Assembly: GCA_045110475.1 (NCBI GenBank)
Contig: JBGCGC010000020.1
Location: 43,295-107,294, forward strand
Length of the DNA stretch: 64,000 nt
Direction of reading: 5' to 3'
DNA from: Granulosicoccus sp045110475
Lineage (GTDB): Bacteria; Pseudomonadota; Gammaproteobacteria; Granulosicoccales; Granulosicoccaceae
Below are positions 9,115-18,873 of the stretch, one piece after another. The notes under the pieces are model-generated. The model saw only the letters and a program-made list of their open reading frames with translations. It was not told where the DNA came from and made no database searches. Position numbers and translations under genes: made by a program. Position 1 is the first letter of the stretch; every line of letters starts with the position of its first letter.

Positions 9115-10026
9115 ATGTCGGGCAGAATAAGGCAGTCCATGAATATGCAGGACTGGTTGATGCTGATAGCGCTGTCTATCCTTTGGGGTGGCTCGTTTTT
9201 CTTTGTGGGTGTCGCGGTAAAGGCTCTGACGCCTCTAACGATTGTCTTTATTAGATTAAGTCTTGCGGCGCTGACGCTCTGGGTTATCGTTGCATTAATG
9301 AAGGTGTCGCCACCAGCCACGTTAAAGGCATGGCAAGCATTGACTGTTATGGGCATTCTGAACAATGTGATTCCTTTTTCCCTCATTGTGTGGGGGCAAT
9401 CGCACATTGAATCAGGGCTTGCCTCCATATTCAACGCCATGACGCCCTTGTTCACAGTGCTGGTCGCCGGGATTTTCTTGTCTGATGAGCGCATCAGTGG
9501 CTCAAAGCTTGTGGGTGTTTTTCTGGGTATTGGTGGTGCTGCCGTCATGGTTGGTACCGATGTACTGAGCGGTCTGAGTACTGATGTGTTGGCTCAACTG
9601 GCCGTTATGGGTGCTGCGGTGTCTTACGGTTTTTCTACGGTGTGGGGGCGGCGCTTCAAGACACTTGGACTCAATCCCATTGCAATTGCAGCGGGGCAGG
9701 TCAGCATGTCGGCCATGTTGCTGGCGCCGCTGGTTTTTGTTATTGAAAAACCACTGTCCCAACCCCTGCCTGGCCTGCACGTTTGGGCTGCACTATTAGC
9801 GCTGGCGGTATTCAGTACCGCGCTTGCCTATATTCTTTTTTTCAAGGTACTGGCATCTGCCGGTGCAACCAATGTGTCTTTGGTGACGTTTCTCGTGCCA
9901 ATCTCAGCCATTGTGCTGGGGTTTATTTTTCTCAATGAGCGACTGACGATCACCCATTTTATCGGGATGGCACTCATTGCATTGGGCTTGTCTGCTATCG
10001 ATGGCAGGCTGTGGCGCAGGCGCTAA
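9115..10026 (+). CDS. EamA/DMT-family inner membrane transporter
   Basis: Drug/metabolite transporter superfamily permease, 303 residues, with ten predicted membrane segments arranged as two EamA repeats (first repeat beginning IALSILWGGSFFFVGVAV, second at about residue 155 with VMGAAVSYGFSTVWGRRF). Conserved PLFTVLVAGIFL and VPISAIVLGFIFLNE mark the two repeat ends. Substrate is unknown; family members export amino acids or other metabolites. ATG 9115 is chosen for the purine-rich GGAGCAGGGG about 6 bases upstream; GTG 9088 is an alternative. The 3' end overlaps the convergent ABC ATPase gene by 4 bases. Confidence 0.87.
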   Translation: MSGRIRQSMNMQDWLMLIALSILWGGSFFFVGVAVKALTPLTIVFIRLSLAALTLWVIVALMKVSPPATLKAWQALTVMGILNNVIPFSLIVWGQSHIESGLASIFNAMTPLFTVLVAGIFLSDERISGSKLVGVFLGIGGAAVMVGTDVLSGLSTDVLAQLAVMGAAVSYGFSTVWGRRFKTLGLNPIAIAAGQVSMSAMLLAPLVFVIEKPLSQPLPGLHVWAALLALAVFSTALAYILFFKVLASAGATNVSLVTFLVPISAIVLGFIFLNERLTITHFIGMALIALGLSAIDGRLWRRR

Positions 10027-11105
10027 CTCGTAGCGCTGAACTGAATGCCGGTGTCGATATCCTCACGATCGAAAATGACCAGATGATCGAGCTGTAGTCT
10101 GATACCGAATTGTTCGCCGACGTTGTGATTGTGATGGGAGGGGGCCAGACAGAGCAGGCGCGTGTTGCCCGGCATGCGCAGTGTATACAAGTGGTCGGCG
10201 CCGCGAAAATCACGGGCTATAACGGTGGCCTTGTTAGGGCTTTCGTCATCGTGAATGATGTCATCGGGTCTAACCAGTAATTCGATGAGTGTGCCGGCAG
10301 GCACTGAGGCATTCAATTCGCCGTGTATGGTGCCGAGTTCGGTCTGAATGACATTGTCTTCCAGTGTATTGCCGCACAGGAACACGCCCTCGCCTATAAA
10401 ATCGGCAACAAAGCGATCAGCGGGTGTGTGATAGAGGGAGTAGGCATCGTCCCATTGACGGAGCCGTCCCCTGGACACTACACCAATGTGATCTGCTATG
10501 GCGAATGCCTCAAATTGATCGTGGGTAACCAGCACGGCTGTGATGCCGTCGCGTTTGAGAATCTCGCGAACCTCGTGTGCCAGTTGTACCCGTCGTTCGG
10601 TATCCTGGCTGCTGAATGGCTCGTCCAGCAGGAGAACCGGCGGACGTGGTGCCATGGCACGAATGAGTGCAACGCGCTGCTGCTGACCACCGGAAAGCTG
10701 GTGCGGGTAGCTGTCTGCGTAACGATGCATGCCTACCAGATCCAGCAGCTCGTTGACACGTGATGTGATGGCTTTGCGGGATTGTCCGGCTATCCCAAAC
10801 GCGACGTTTTTACGCACGCTCATGTGCGGGAACAGGGCAAGGTCCTGAAATACCATGCCCACGCGGCGCTGCTCTGGAGATATCTGGCTGCTGTTACAGG
10901 CGACTTGTTTGCCGGCAATGCGTAACGCTCCCATTGACGGCTGTTGAAAACCACCGATGGCTCTCAGCAGCGTGGTCTTGCCACAGCCACTTGGACCCAA
11001 AAGGCAGCCAATATCACCGGACTCCAGCGCGAAAGACACATTATCAATGATGCGGGTGCCGTCGATATCTATCGAGATGCTGTCAAGTTCAAGCTGCAAG
11101 GTCAT
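10023..11105 (-). CDS. FbpC/PotA-type ABC transporter ATPase, orphan
   Basis: ATP-binding subunit of a binding-protein-dependent importer, 360 residues. Walker A GPSGCGKTT (about residues 37-45), Q-loop VFQDLALFPHMSV, signature LSGGQQQR, Walker B VLLLDEPFSSQ and H-loop VLVTHD are intact; a TOBE-type regulatory domain follows from about residue 240. The family serves iron(III), polyamine, sulfate or similar importers; the FbpC-like PxxR and short TOBE region suggest iron or a related anion but this is weak. No permease or binding-protein gene is adjacent, so it is an orphan here and may energise a system encoded elsewhere. Convergent 4-bp overlap with the EamA gene. Confidence 0.85.
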   Translation of the reverse strand: MTLQLELDSISIDIDGTRIIDNVSFALESGDIGCLLGPSGCGKTTLLRAIGGFQQPSMGALRIAGKQVACNSSQISPEQRRVGMVFQDLALFPHMSVRKNVAFGIAGQSRKAITSRVNELLDLVGMHRYADSYPHQLSGGQQQRVALIRAMAPRPPVLLLDEPFSSQDTERRVQLAHEVREILKRDGITAVLVTHDQFEAFAIADHIGVVSRGRLRQWDDAYSLYHTPADRFVADFIGEGVFLCGNTLEDNVIQTELGTIHGELNASVPAGTLIELLVRPDDIIHDDESPNKATVIARDFRGADHLYTLRMPGNTRLLCLAPSHHNHNVGEQFGIRLQLDHLVIFDREDIDTGIQFSATS

Positions 11106-11206
11106 ACCGTAATCATACCCGATGACATGCGTTCAGGCGCGCAAGGCAGTATGCTGTCGAGCGCAGTCAGGTCACAATTATTCAAAGAATTTCAGGGAGA
11201 CGATTT

Positions 11207-14194
11207 GTGCGACGCCCATGTCCACCCGTGTTGCAAACACCACTACTTGAAGAGCAGGTGGCACATCTGCGAGACGTGCTGCGGCAACAGGATGTCCGGA
11301 TTGACACAGCGAACGAAGAATCTCTGGATACATGGTTGTTGCCGGTGTGTGCGGTCAGTCCCTACATCGGCCGAACCCTGTCCCGTTTTCCCGATTTGTT
11401 ACCTGCTCTGATCGCAACGGGCAGTTTGCTTGGGATGCCTGTGCGTGGTGACGAGAAGACTGACACTGCCGCGCTGCTTGTTGAGCTGGAGCACGACCTG
11501 TCGATGTCCATGAAAGACGCAACTGCGACAGATGCAGCGGGAATTGAAAGTATTCAGCAGAAGGTGCTGAGAATTTTTCGGCATCGGCATATGGTGCGCA
11601 TTCTCTGGTGTGATCTGACCGGGATCAGTGCGCTTGAACAGACCTTGCATGAGCTGTCATTACTGGCCCAATGTTGCGTCAAGGCTGCTGATCAATGGAC
11701 CTTCGATGCGCTTTGTGCACGCTTTGGTGTTCCGTGTGACAACGCCGGGAGACAGCTCAGGCTAATAATCATCGGCATGGGGAAACTGGGAGGGTTTGAA
11801 CTCAACGTCTCATCTGACATCGATCTTATCTGCATTTATCCAGCGTCGGGAAATACCAAACCTACAGCCGAAAAACACAAGCCATTGGATAATGGTGAGT
11901 TCTTTCGCCGTTCAGTTCAGCGTGTCAGCAAACTGCTGAACAGCGTCACCGCTGAAGGGTTTGTTTACCGCGTCGATACGCGTTTGCGTCCTTTTGGTGA
12001 GAGCGGGCCTCTGGTGATGAATTTTGATGGCCTGGAAAATTACTACCTGACTCAGGCGCGTGATTGGGAGCGCTACGCAATGATCAAGGGGCGTGCGCTG
12101 TGTGGTAACGCCGAAGACATCGACGAGCTTGAGAAGCTGGTTTCACCGTTTGTCTACAGGCGTTACCTGGACTACCACGCCTTTGATTCCCTGCGCGAAC
12201 TCAAGCGCAAGATCGCGTTGTCGTTACTGCAAAAGCAGATGGTCGACAATATCAAGCTGGGTTCTGGTGGTATCCGGGAAATAGAATTCATCGGTCAGGC
12301 GTTTCAGCTTGTCCGAGGCGGACGCGAGGGCCGTCTGCGTATTCGACCCATCATGCAAGTGCTGGAGCAGTTAGCGCAGCTGCAGTTGCTGCCGGACGCT
12401 GAGGTTGACGCCCTGTTGCAGGCCTATCGCTACCTGCGACGGGTAGAAAACGGTGTTCAGATGATGCGCGATGAGCAGGTACATTCGCTGCCGGTTGACG
12501 AAGAAGACCAGCAGAGATTGCTGTGCATGCTGGAAGAACCGGACTGGCAGAGCTTCAGGCAGACATTAGCCAGTCATCAAGCAAAAGTCGCAGGCTGCTT
12601 TGCTGAACTGTTTGAATCGCAGACGGTGGATACCGGAGAAGGGGTGAGGGCACAAGCTGACGAACTGGAGGCTGCGCGTGATATCTGGGCGGCGTTGGGT
12701 GCCGAATCAGTCACCGATGACGATCGTAAGGCTGTGTTGAGTCAAGCGGGTTATGAAGCTGACGAGTCGCTGCTGGCGAATATGGGCACGTTGGTACGCG
12801 GAAGCTTTTATCAGCGTCTGACCGCAGAAAGCCAGCAGCGGGTTGAGCGAGCACTGCCCTTGATTCTCATGATGGCAAAAGAGACGGAACAGCCTGGTGC
12901 AACACTTGATCGTATGCTCTCGCTGGTACGAGCGGTCGCAGGTCGTGGTGGCTATTTACACGTGCTTTGCGAACAACCTGATGCCTTGAAACATCTGGTA
13001 ACGCTGTTTTCAAAGAGTCGCTGGCTGGCGGGTTTCGTCGCAAAACAGCCTATTGTTATCGATGAGCTTTTGGTTAATACAGCGTTGCACACCGATGCAG
13101 AATCGGTTTTCAGTGAAACGCAGGACTTTGTTGGCCCACTGCACTCCAGTGATCTCGATGTGCAGATGGATTCCTTGCGCCACTACAAACAGGCAGGTGA
13201 AATGCGCATTGCCTGTGCGCAGCTTGATGGCAGCCTCACCCTGATGCAGGTCAGCGACCAGTTAACGTGGCTGGCTGAGTCAATCATTGCTGGTGTCCTG
13301 TCACTGGTACGCAAACCACTGGTCGAGCGCTATGGCGAACCAGGCTACTGGCAGAATGATGAGCGTAAATTGTCCAATGTCGGTGTCCTTGCCTACGGTA
13401 AATTAGGTGGACTTGAACTGGGTTTCGGCTCTGATCTGGACCTGGTTTTTGTGCATGACAGTGCAGGAACGAAGCAGATGACCGATGGAGATAAACCCAT
13501 TGACAATACGGTTTTTTATGCAAAGCTTGCGCAGAAACTGGTGCATTTCATGAGTACCATGACACCGGCAGGTGTGCTGTACGAAATCGATCTTCGACTA
13601 CGCCCGAATGGTAATTCGGGTGTTCTGGTAACGGGTATCGATACCTTTGCAAGTTACCAGCAGAGCGATGCATGGACGTGGGAGCATCAGGCTTTGATGC
13701 GGGCACGAATGGTCTTTGGGGATGAATGCCTGCTAATGCGTTTTGACAGCATCCGGCAGCAGATACTGGCCAAAGCGCGGCCAGTGGAGGAACTGCGCCT
13801 GGCAGTAGCCAATATGCGCGAACGCATGCGTGCGGCACTGGGCAACGCAAAGCCGGGACAGATGCACCTCAAGCAGGATGCCGGTGGTGTCGCCGATATT
13901 GAGTTTATCGTTCAGTATCTGGTTTTGGCGCATTCTCGCCAGCATCCTGCGCTGTTGATGTTCACAGACAATATCCGGGTGCTGGACACAGCAGAGAAGC
14001 TGGCATTGTTACCTGCGCCGGATTGTCAGTTCCTGCGCAGAAGTTACCTTGATTTACGCGAACGCCTGCACAGGCGTGCGCTGGATCTGGAATCGGCGTT
14101 GGTGCCGCTGGACAAGCCGCTAATGGCATTGCGGGATTCCGTGACAGCGCTGCGATTGCGTATTCTTGGCGAGGCCAAATCTGATTCGGACTAG
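11207..14194 (+). CDS. glnE: Glutamine synthetase adenylyltransferase/deadenylylase
   Basis: Bifunctional nitrogen-control enzyme, 995 residues, that adenylylates and deadenylylates glutamine synthetase in response to PII and glutamine. Both nucleotidyltransferase domains are visible: the deadenylylase half with MGKLGGFELNVSSDIDL (about residue 190) and the adenylylase half with YGKLGGLELGFGSDLDL (about residue 728), each followed by the helical GlnD_UR_UTase-type region (GSGGIREIEF; DAGGVADIEF). Start is GTG 11207 preceded by AGGGAGA, 7 bases away. It is a little longer than the 946-residue Escherichia coli protein. It stands alone, divergent from the ABC ATPase with about 100 bases between. 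Confidence 0.96.
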   Translation: MRRPCPPVLQTPLLEEQVAHLRDVLRQQDVRIDTANEESLDTWLLPVCAVSPYIGRTLSRFPDLLPALIATGSLLGMPVRGDEKTDTAALLVELEHDLSMSMKDATATDAAGIESIQQKVLRIFRHRHMVRILWCDLTGISALEQTLHELSLLAQCCVKAADQWTFDALCARFGVPCDNAGRQLRLIIIGMGKLGGFELNVSSDIDLICIYPASGNTKPTAEKHKPLDNGEFFRRSVQRVSKLLNSVTAEGFVYRVDTRLRPFGESGPLVMNFDGLENYYLTQARDWERYAMIKGRALCGNAEDIDELEKLVSPFVYRRYLDYHAFDSLRELKRKIALSLLQKQMVDNIKLGSGGIREIEFIGQAFQLVRGGREGRLRIRPIMQVLEQLAQLQLLPDAEVDALLQAYRYLRRVENGVQMMRDEQVHSLPVDEEDQQRLLCMLEEPDWQSFRQTLASHQAKVAGCFAELFESQTVDTGEGVRAQADELEAARDIWAALGAESVTDDDRKAVLSQAGYEADESLLANMGTLVRGSFYQRLTAESQQRVERALPLILMMAKETEQPGATLDRMLSLVRAVAGRGGYLHVLCEQPDALKHLVTLFSKSRWLAGFVAKQPIVIDELLVNTALHTDAESVFSETQDFVGPLHSSDLDVQMDSLRHYKQAGEMRIACAQLDGSLTLMQVSDQLTWLAESIIAGVLSLVRKPLVERYGEPGYWQNDERKLSNVGVLAYGKLGGLELGFGSDLDLVFVHDSAGTKQMTDGDKPIDNTVFYAKLAQKLVHFMSTMTPAGVLYEIDLRLRPNGNSGVLVTGIDTFASYQQSDAWTWEHQALMRARMVFGDECLLMRFDSIRQQILAKARPVEELRLAVANMRERMRAALGNAKPGQMHLKQDAGGVADIEFIVQYLVLAHSRQHPALLMFTDNIRVLDTAEKLALLPAPDCQFLRRSYLDLRERLHRRALDLESALVPLDKPLMALRDSVTALRLRILGEAKSDSD

Positions 14195-14323
14195 AACATC
14201 CAGCTACGCGGGCTTACATACCTTCGGTTAAGAATACCGGTAGTTGTACGTTAATTGCTCCACGCGCGGTCTATAGCCAGTAAACTGCAACGTATCTTGC
14301 TGCAAGTTAAAAAGGTCATCTCA

Positions 14324-14521
14324 ATGGTGGATCAACCCAACGCCCAATCGATAGTAGAGGTCACTCGTGACCAGCTACCGATTCACTGCCCCACACCAGA
14401 CAGTTCGCTGTGGAATAGTCACCCCCGAGTCTATATCCCGCTTGAGGATGCGCCAGAGGCCAAGTGTTCGTACTGTGGAACGGTCTATCGTCTTGTCGAG
14501 CAAAAAAGCGCAGCTTCCTGA
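14324..14521 (+). CDS. Small zinc-finger (zf-CHCC) protein
   Basis: A 65-residue protein with the CHCC zinc-finger fold related to the NDUFS6 C-terminus: ligands are Cys in LPIHCP, His in NSHPRVYI and the pair in KCSYCGTVYRL. Small proteobacterial members are common, often beside amino-acid or lipopolysaccharide genes, with unknown function. AAAGGT at 14311-14316 lies 7 bases before ATG 14324 and decides the start; a longer frame to 14255 has no ribosome site. Kdo kinase follows immediately and probably shares the transcript. Confidence 0.82.
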   Translation: MVDQPNAQSIVEVTRDQLPIHCPTPDSSLWNSHPRVYIPLEDAPEAKCSYCGTVYRLVEQKSAAS

Positions 14522-14562
14522 CCAGCAACGCCATTCCCCACTTCGGTAGTGGATTTCAGTCT

Positions 14563-15357
14563 GTGCAAATAGTTACGCAAAAAGTACCGGGCAGCGCCGG
14601 TGAGGTTGTACGCTACGTGCAGGACTCCTCCGAGCCCTTCGATCCGATTTGTCTCGACGATGTCGCCCTTGCTGAAAAAGGTCTGATACAGGGGGCGGCG
14701 TCAGCGGGCCGCGGCAATACGCTTTTTTTTAGCCTGAACGCCATGCAATTGGTACAGCGTCACTATCGTCGTGGCGGCTTGGTGCGCCATATCAGCAAAA
14801 AGCATTATCTATACACCGGATTACGCAGAACACGCGCCATGCGCGAATTTGACATTTTGATCCAGCTGCAAAAAAAGGCACTACCGGCACCGATTCCTTA
14901 TGCGAGTGCCGTGAGCCGCAGAGGATTGTTGTATACCGCGGTTCTTGTCACCCATCGTCTGCCCGGACAAACTTTGGCAGAGCGCTTGTTGGACACTGCG
15001 AATTTGCCTATAGAGGGTGCAACCGACGAAAGTATTTGGCAAGGCATTGGCGAGCTGATTGCCAGATTCCATGTTGCCGGTGTTTTCCATGCTGATCTGA
15101 ACGCGCACAACGTCATGCTGGACGAACATGGCGGTCCGACGCTGATCGATTTTGATCGTGGCAGAATCAGACCGTTGCCCAAAGATCCTGCGCGAAAAGG
15201 GTGGTGTGTGGCAAATATGGACAGGCTTGAACGTTCACTGATAAAAATAGCCGAATCAGCTCCAGACAATACTCTGGACGCGATTGCTTTAGCCGATGCC
15301 TTTACAGCTTGCAGGAATCAGTGGGCCAGATCACTTAATTTGCTGGCGGGTGTATAG
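14563..15357 (+). CDS. kdkA: 3-deoxy-D-manno-octulosonic acid kinase (KdkA)
   Basis: Kinase of the RIO/WaaP-like fold, about 264 residues, that phosphorylates the Kdo residue of lipopolysaccharide core. Diagnostic stretches are RHYRRGGLVRHISKKHYLY, REFDILIQLQ and the catalytic loop HADLNAHNVMLDE followed by the metal-binding LIDFDRGRIR. The family usually belongs to bacteria that attach a single, phosphorylated Kdo. The start is uncertain: GTG 14563 is the first start codon after the preceding stop that gives a normal length, but it lacks a clear ribosome site; the frame is open back to 14464, overlapping the zinc-finger gene. Convergent with waaA, the Kdo transferase, which fits a shared role in the inner core. 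Confidence 0.87.
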   Translation: MQIVTQKVPGSAGEVVRYVQDSSEPFDPICLDDVALAEKGLIQGAASAGRGNTLFFSLNAMQLVQRHYRRGGLVRHISKKHYLYTGLRRTRAMREFDILIQLQKKALPAPIPYASAVSRRGLLYTAVLVTHRLPGQTLAERLLDTANLPIEGATDESIWQGIGELIARFHVAGVFHADLNAHNVMLDEHGGPTLIDFDRGRIRPLPKDPARKGWCVANMDRLERSLIKIAESAPDNTLDAIALADAFTACRNQWARSLNLLAGV

Positions 15358-15368
15358 CGTATCGACCA

Positions 15369-15410
15369 AACCGTTTTCAGGGTACCCACTAGGACGCCTG
15401 AACAACGGTT
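15369..15410. terminator. Bidirectional hairpin between kdkA and waaA
   Basis: Arms AACCGTTTTCAGG (15369-15381) and CCTGAACAACGGTT (15397-15410) pair over 13 bp with one bulged base, in the short gap between convergent genes. The 15-base loop contains CCCACTAG (15385-15392), the same octamer that occurs at other gene ends in this window. No clear T-run. Confidence 0.55.
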
Positions 15411-15415
15411 ACTCG

Positions 15416-16651
15416 TCAATCAGGGAGCAGGGCGTCCAGATAGTTCTCCAGCACCCCTTCACTGATTTTGGCTTGTGTTCTGGCACGTTCTACGGTTGAT
15501 GCATAAGCGTCTGGATCCTCAAGCACCTGGCATAGAAAAACAACTACCTGTTGCGCGTCTTCTGCAATCGTTAGAGCCTGATGGTCATGGAACGCTTGTA
15601 CGATGTCGTCGAAATTAAAAGTGTGTGGACCAGTAACAACCGGGCAGCCCAGTCTGGCGGCTTCGAGTAAATTATGCCCCCCGCGTTTTATCAACGAACC
15701 ACCAATAAACCCGGCGATAGCGTATGCGTACCAGGCTTGTAATTCGCCGAGAGTATCTGCAATGTAAACAGGATGGGTGATATCGGGGTCCTCGTTGCTA
15801 CTGCGCAGGGCACTGGCAATTCCTTGCGAGTGTAATTGCTTCTGGATGGCAGCGCCTCGTTCGGGGTGACGGGGCGCGATGACAAAAATCACGCCACCAA
15901 CATGATGCTCATATTGTCTACACCATTCAATTGCTAGCTGGAGTTCTTCGTCATCGTGAGTGGACGCCGCCAGAACATAAGGACGATCTATCAGGCGTTC
16001 GTGTATTTGACTATTATTGCCTGATGCAGGATTAGCGTATTTAAGGTTCCCGACAACACGGATCGACGAAGCAGCAGCGCCAAGCTGCGCATACCGTTCA
16101 GCATCGCTTCTGGAACGGCTCAGGATTTTGACTCCAGACAGGGCTTGCTGAAACGTCGTGGCAAGAAAGCCATCCGCATGTGAGCTGGTTCTGTCTGATA
16201 AACGGGCGTTGATAATACACAAGGGAATGCGCGCTGATTTTGCTCTGGCGTATAACCATGGCCATATTTCAGTTTCAACGATCCACCCCTGATCGATAGG
16301 CATTGAGTCGAAAAAACGTTGACAGGCGCCAGACAGATCGACGGGCAAGTACCGATGTTGTACATGCGGCAATGCCTCCTGTTGCAGCACTGCTGCACCG
16401 GTTGGCGTTGTAGTGGTAACCAGCAGTGGCTGTTTCAACGATTTTATCAGTGGTAATACGGTAAAGATTTCACCGACAGAGGCAGCGTGTATCCATATCA
16501 GTCCCGGCGAACGGGCAGAGCCTCGGGGCTTAGGATACAGCGCAAGTCGCTGTATCAGATAGCGTCTGCCTCCGTCCTTACCGGTACGCCAAAGCGTGTA
16601 GGCAACGATCAGTGGGCTGAGCAACCTGATAAGGCCACGATATCGCCACAC
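15416..16651 (-). CDS. waaA: 3-deoxy-D-manno-octulosonic acid transferase
   Basis: GT-B glycosyltransferase of 411 residues that adds Kdo from CMP-Kdo to lipid A precursor at the inner membrane. It has the N-terminal membrane helix (LLSPLIVAYTLWR), the catalytic region WIHAASVGEIFTVLPLI with the conserved acid in GE, the WIVETEIWPWLY motif, VVGNLKYA, and the nucleotide-sugar region GGSLIKRGGHNLLEAARLGCPVV (given here as GGSL...GGHN..E). GTG 16651 is the only sensible start before an upstream in-frame stop. It lies 62 bp downstream of the TolC-type gene on the same strand and may be read from the same promoter. Confidence 0.94.
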   Translation of the reverse strand: MWRYRGLIRLLSPLIVAYTLWRTGKDGGRRYLIQRLALYPKPRGSARSPGLIWIHAASVGEIFTVLPLIKSLKQPLLVTTTTPTGAAVLQQEALPHVQHRYLPVDLSGACQRFFDSMPIDQGWIVETEIWPWLYARAKSARIPLCIINARLSDRTSSHADGFLATTFQQALSGVKILSRSRSDAERYAQLGAAASSIRVVGNLKYANPASGNNSQIHERLIDRPYVLAASTHDDEELQLAIEWCRQYEHHVGGVIFVIAPRHPERGAAIQKQLHSQGIASALRSSNEDPDITHPVYIADTLGELQAWYAYAIAGFIGGSLIKRGGHNLLEAARLGCPVVTGPHTFNFDDIVQAFHDHQALTIAEDAQQVVVFLCQVLEDPDAYASTVERARTQAKISEGVLENYLDALLPD

Positions 16652-16713
16652 CGGTTTGGACGTGTTGATCGCCAGTACTCCAGACCAGGCTAACTAGCCC
16701 GCCGGGGTTCTCA

Positions 16714-18144
16714 TCAGCTATCGTCGGCTACTGCCAGAAACCGATTGATCGCGTACAGGTCGTCTTCAACCAGAATACCTGAAGCCGCTCTAAGGTTCAG
16801 CGTATTGATGATGTAGTCATAACGCGCACCTGCGTAGTCGGATTGCGCCCTGAACGTATCACGCAGTGCCTGAAGCACATCCACTGATGTTCTCGTACCT
16901 GCACGAAACCCGGCGTCAGTGGCCTCTGCTGACTGTTGCGTTGATACCAGCGCCTGACGCAGGGCGCGCACGCGGCTTATGGATGCTCTCACACCGCGAT
17001 AGGCATCTCTTGTCTGTTGTGTGGTTGTACGTTCCTGAGCAAGCAGCTGCTGCTCGGATGCGCGCGCCTGAGCTTTGGCCTGAGCCACCTGTGAGTTGAT
17101 TCTGCCACCGGTGTAGAGAGGTAGTCTGAGTTGCAAGCGGATGCTCGCAAGCTCACCGTCACGGCCAATGACTTCCTCTGTCGTCGTTGACGCAGCAGAG
17201 CCTACAAGGTCTAGCGTCGGATAGCGACTAGCGCGTTCAATAGCCACTTGAGTTCCGCTGTTTTCAGTAGCGAGCTGAGCAATCACAAGCTCCAGATTTT
17301 GCTCTTTCGCGCGCTCAACCCAGGCATCGATATTGGCAGGGTTGGGTGGCGTCAGAGGAAGATCATTGGCCAGTGGCGTAAGCAGATCTGAGTCTACACC
17401 GCTAATGCGCAGAAGAGCCTCGCGAGCTGTTGATAGCTGATTGGAGGCAGCGATCTCCTGTGCAACTGCGAGGTCATATTGAGCCTGCGCGGAGCGAACA
17501 TCGGTAATAGGTACCAGACCGACATCGAAACGTCGCTCGGCCTGTTCTCGCTGGCGACTGATGGCCTGAAGCTCTGACTGGCTGAATTCCACATTCGCTT
17601 GCGCACGCAGTACATCAAAATAGGCTGTAGCCACTCGCAGTATCAGGGTTTGACCAATGGCTGCATACTGTGCCTGCGCTTGCTGCACGCCTATTTCAGC
17701 CTGATCGATCAACTTGCCGTTGGAACGATTGAAAACTGATTGGTTAAGTGTCAGCGATAGCCCTGTTTCTTCGTATGGACCCTCACCGTCGTCCGCCTTG
17801 GTCGCCAACCCCAATTCAGCGCCGAAAGTCAATTGCGGCAAGAAGGCTGATCTGGCTAATGGAACGTTCTGTTCGGCCGCCTGCAGATCAAACTGGGCAG
17901 CTTGGTAGTCAGCGTCGTAATTCTTTGCCTGCTCGTACACTGTGCGCAGGTCGGTGCCCTGTGCCGAAGCGGGCTCTTGCGCCTGCACGCAGGTGATGCC
18001 CGCTGTTGTGCTCAACGCAACGGCTAATGCCAGGTTTTTTGCACGGCCTGCTGACAAACAGGTAAAAAGTGATGACTTGAGGCTGAATTTGCCGAAACGG
18101 CGTGCACTGTAACGTTCGGTCATACGCTTGCTCTGGAGGTTCAT
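16714..18144 (-). CDS. tolC: TolC-family outer membrane efflux channel
   Basis: Outer membrane channel of about 476 residues serving type I secretion and tripartite efflux. After a long basic leader a signal sequence ends near VQAQEP; two OEP repeats follow, first from LRTVYEQAKNYDADYQAAQFDL and second around residue 250-420, with TolC-typical ADVRSAQAQYDLA-like (here ITDVRSAQAQYDLAVA) and TRTSVDVLQALRDTFRAQ motifs. ATG 18144 overlaps the stop of the methyltransferase gene (TGATGA), implying translational coupling; ATG 18123 is a possible alternative. This pcm-like then tolC arrangement is common in gammaproteobacteria. No inner-membrane pump components are adjacent. Confidence 0.92.
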   Translation of the reverse strand: MNLQSKRMTERYSARRFGKFSLKSSLFTCLSAGRAKNLALAVALSTTAGITCVQAQEPASAQGTDLRTVYEQAKNYDADYQAAQFDLQAAEQNVPLARSAFLPQLTFGAELGLATKADDGEGPYEETGLSLTLNQSVFNRSNGKLIDQAEIGVQQAQAQYAAIGQTLILRVATAYFDVLRAQANVEFSQSELQAISRQREQAERRFDVGLVPITDVRSAQAQYDLAVAQEIAASNQLSTAREALLRISGVDSDLLTPLANDLPLTPPNPANIDAWVERAKEQNLELVIAQLATENSGTQVAIERASRYPTLDLVGSAASTTTEEVIGRDGELASIRLQLRLPLYTGGRINSQVAQAKAQARASEQQLLAQERTTTQQTRDAYRGVRASISRVRALRQALVSTQQSAEATDAGFRAGTRTSVDVLQALRDTFRAQSDYAGARYDYIINTLNLRAASGILVEDDLYAINRFLAVADDS

Positions 18145-18806
18145 CAGAATACGAAACTGGGTGATGCGGAATCGAAATTGACAAGAGGGTCGACGCTGGC
18201 TTCGAACAGGCTTTCCTTGCCCCATTCGTTGTCACGAATGCGTGTGACCACGACAGCTTCCATGGTCGGCTTAGTTGACTCACCGATCACGGCAAAAAGT
18301 CGGCCACCCACCTTGAGCTTGTTACGGTAATAATCAGGAATGGACGGCACGGCACCCGAAAAAGCAATGGCATTGTAACCGTCGCGAGCATCCCAAACCT
18401 GAGAGGCGTCCTGCTGCAACACCGTGACATTGGAAACGCCCCTGTCTTTCAGGCGCGCATCAGCGGACTCGGCAAGTTCCGGGATGATTTCTATGCTGTC
18501 CACGTGCGCACTTAACCTTGCCAGACAAGCCGTGAGATAACCACTGCCCGTACCGATTTCCAGAACAGTATCGGTCAACTGAAGCAGTAGAGCCTGTAAT
18601 AGCCTGCCATCCAGCGTGGGTTTAAGCATATGTTGCCCATGGCCAATAGGCAGCTGAAAATCGCTGTAGGCCAGACCTTTATGTTTGTGCTCGAGAAACG
18701 ATTCGCGTGGAACTTCTGCCAACACATCAAGTACTCGCTGATCAAGCACGTCCCAAGGGCGTACTTGTTGTTCGATCATGTTACTTCTAGCAAGCTGTAG
18801 GTCCAT
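18144..18806 (-). CDS. Protein-L-isoaspartate O-methyltransferase family protein
   Basis: SAM-dependent methyltransferase of 220 residues resembling protein-L-isoaspartate methyltransferase (Pcm). The N-terminal helix has ARSNMIEQQVRPWDVLD and VLAEVPRESFLE; the SAM site is VLEIGTGSGYLTACLA, followed by VDSIEIIPELAE. In this tolC-linked subfamily the true substrate is not established, so I do not call it pcm. ATG 18806 is used because the longer frame to 18866 would include an atypical N-terminal extension and overrun the likely promoter. The stop overlaps tolC. Confidence 0.86.
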   Translation of the reverse strand: MDLQLARSNMIEQQVRPWDVLDQRVLDVLAEVPRESFLEHKHKGLAYSDFQLPIGHGQHMLKPTLDGRLLQALLLQLTDTVLEIGTGSGYLTACLARLSAHVDSIEIIPELAESADARLKDRGVSNVTVLQQDASQVWDARDGYNAIAFSGAVPSIPDYYRNKLKVGGRLFAVIGESTKPTMEAVVVTRIRDNEWGKESLFEASVDPLVNFDSASPSFVF

Positions 18807-18873
18807 GGAGTAGCCGGTTGTTTTTGCAAAAAATGGTAGGGCGCTGAACAAAGCAATGACGCGCATCGACAGG

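Noticed and set aside
8964..9548. 194-codon open frame on the minus strand
   Set aside because: Lies opposite the EamA transporter, which has clear membrane helices in the other strand.
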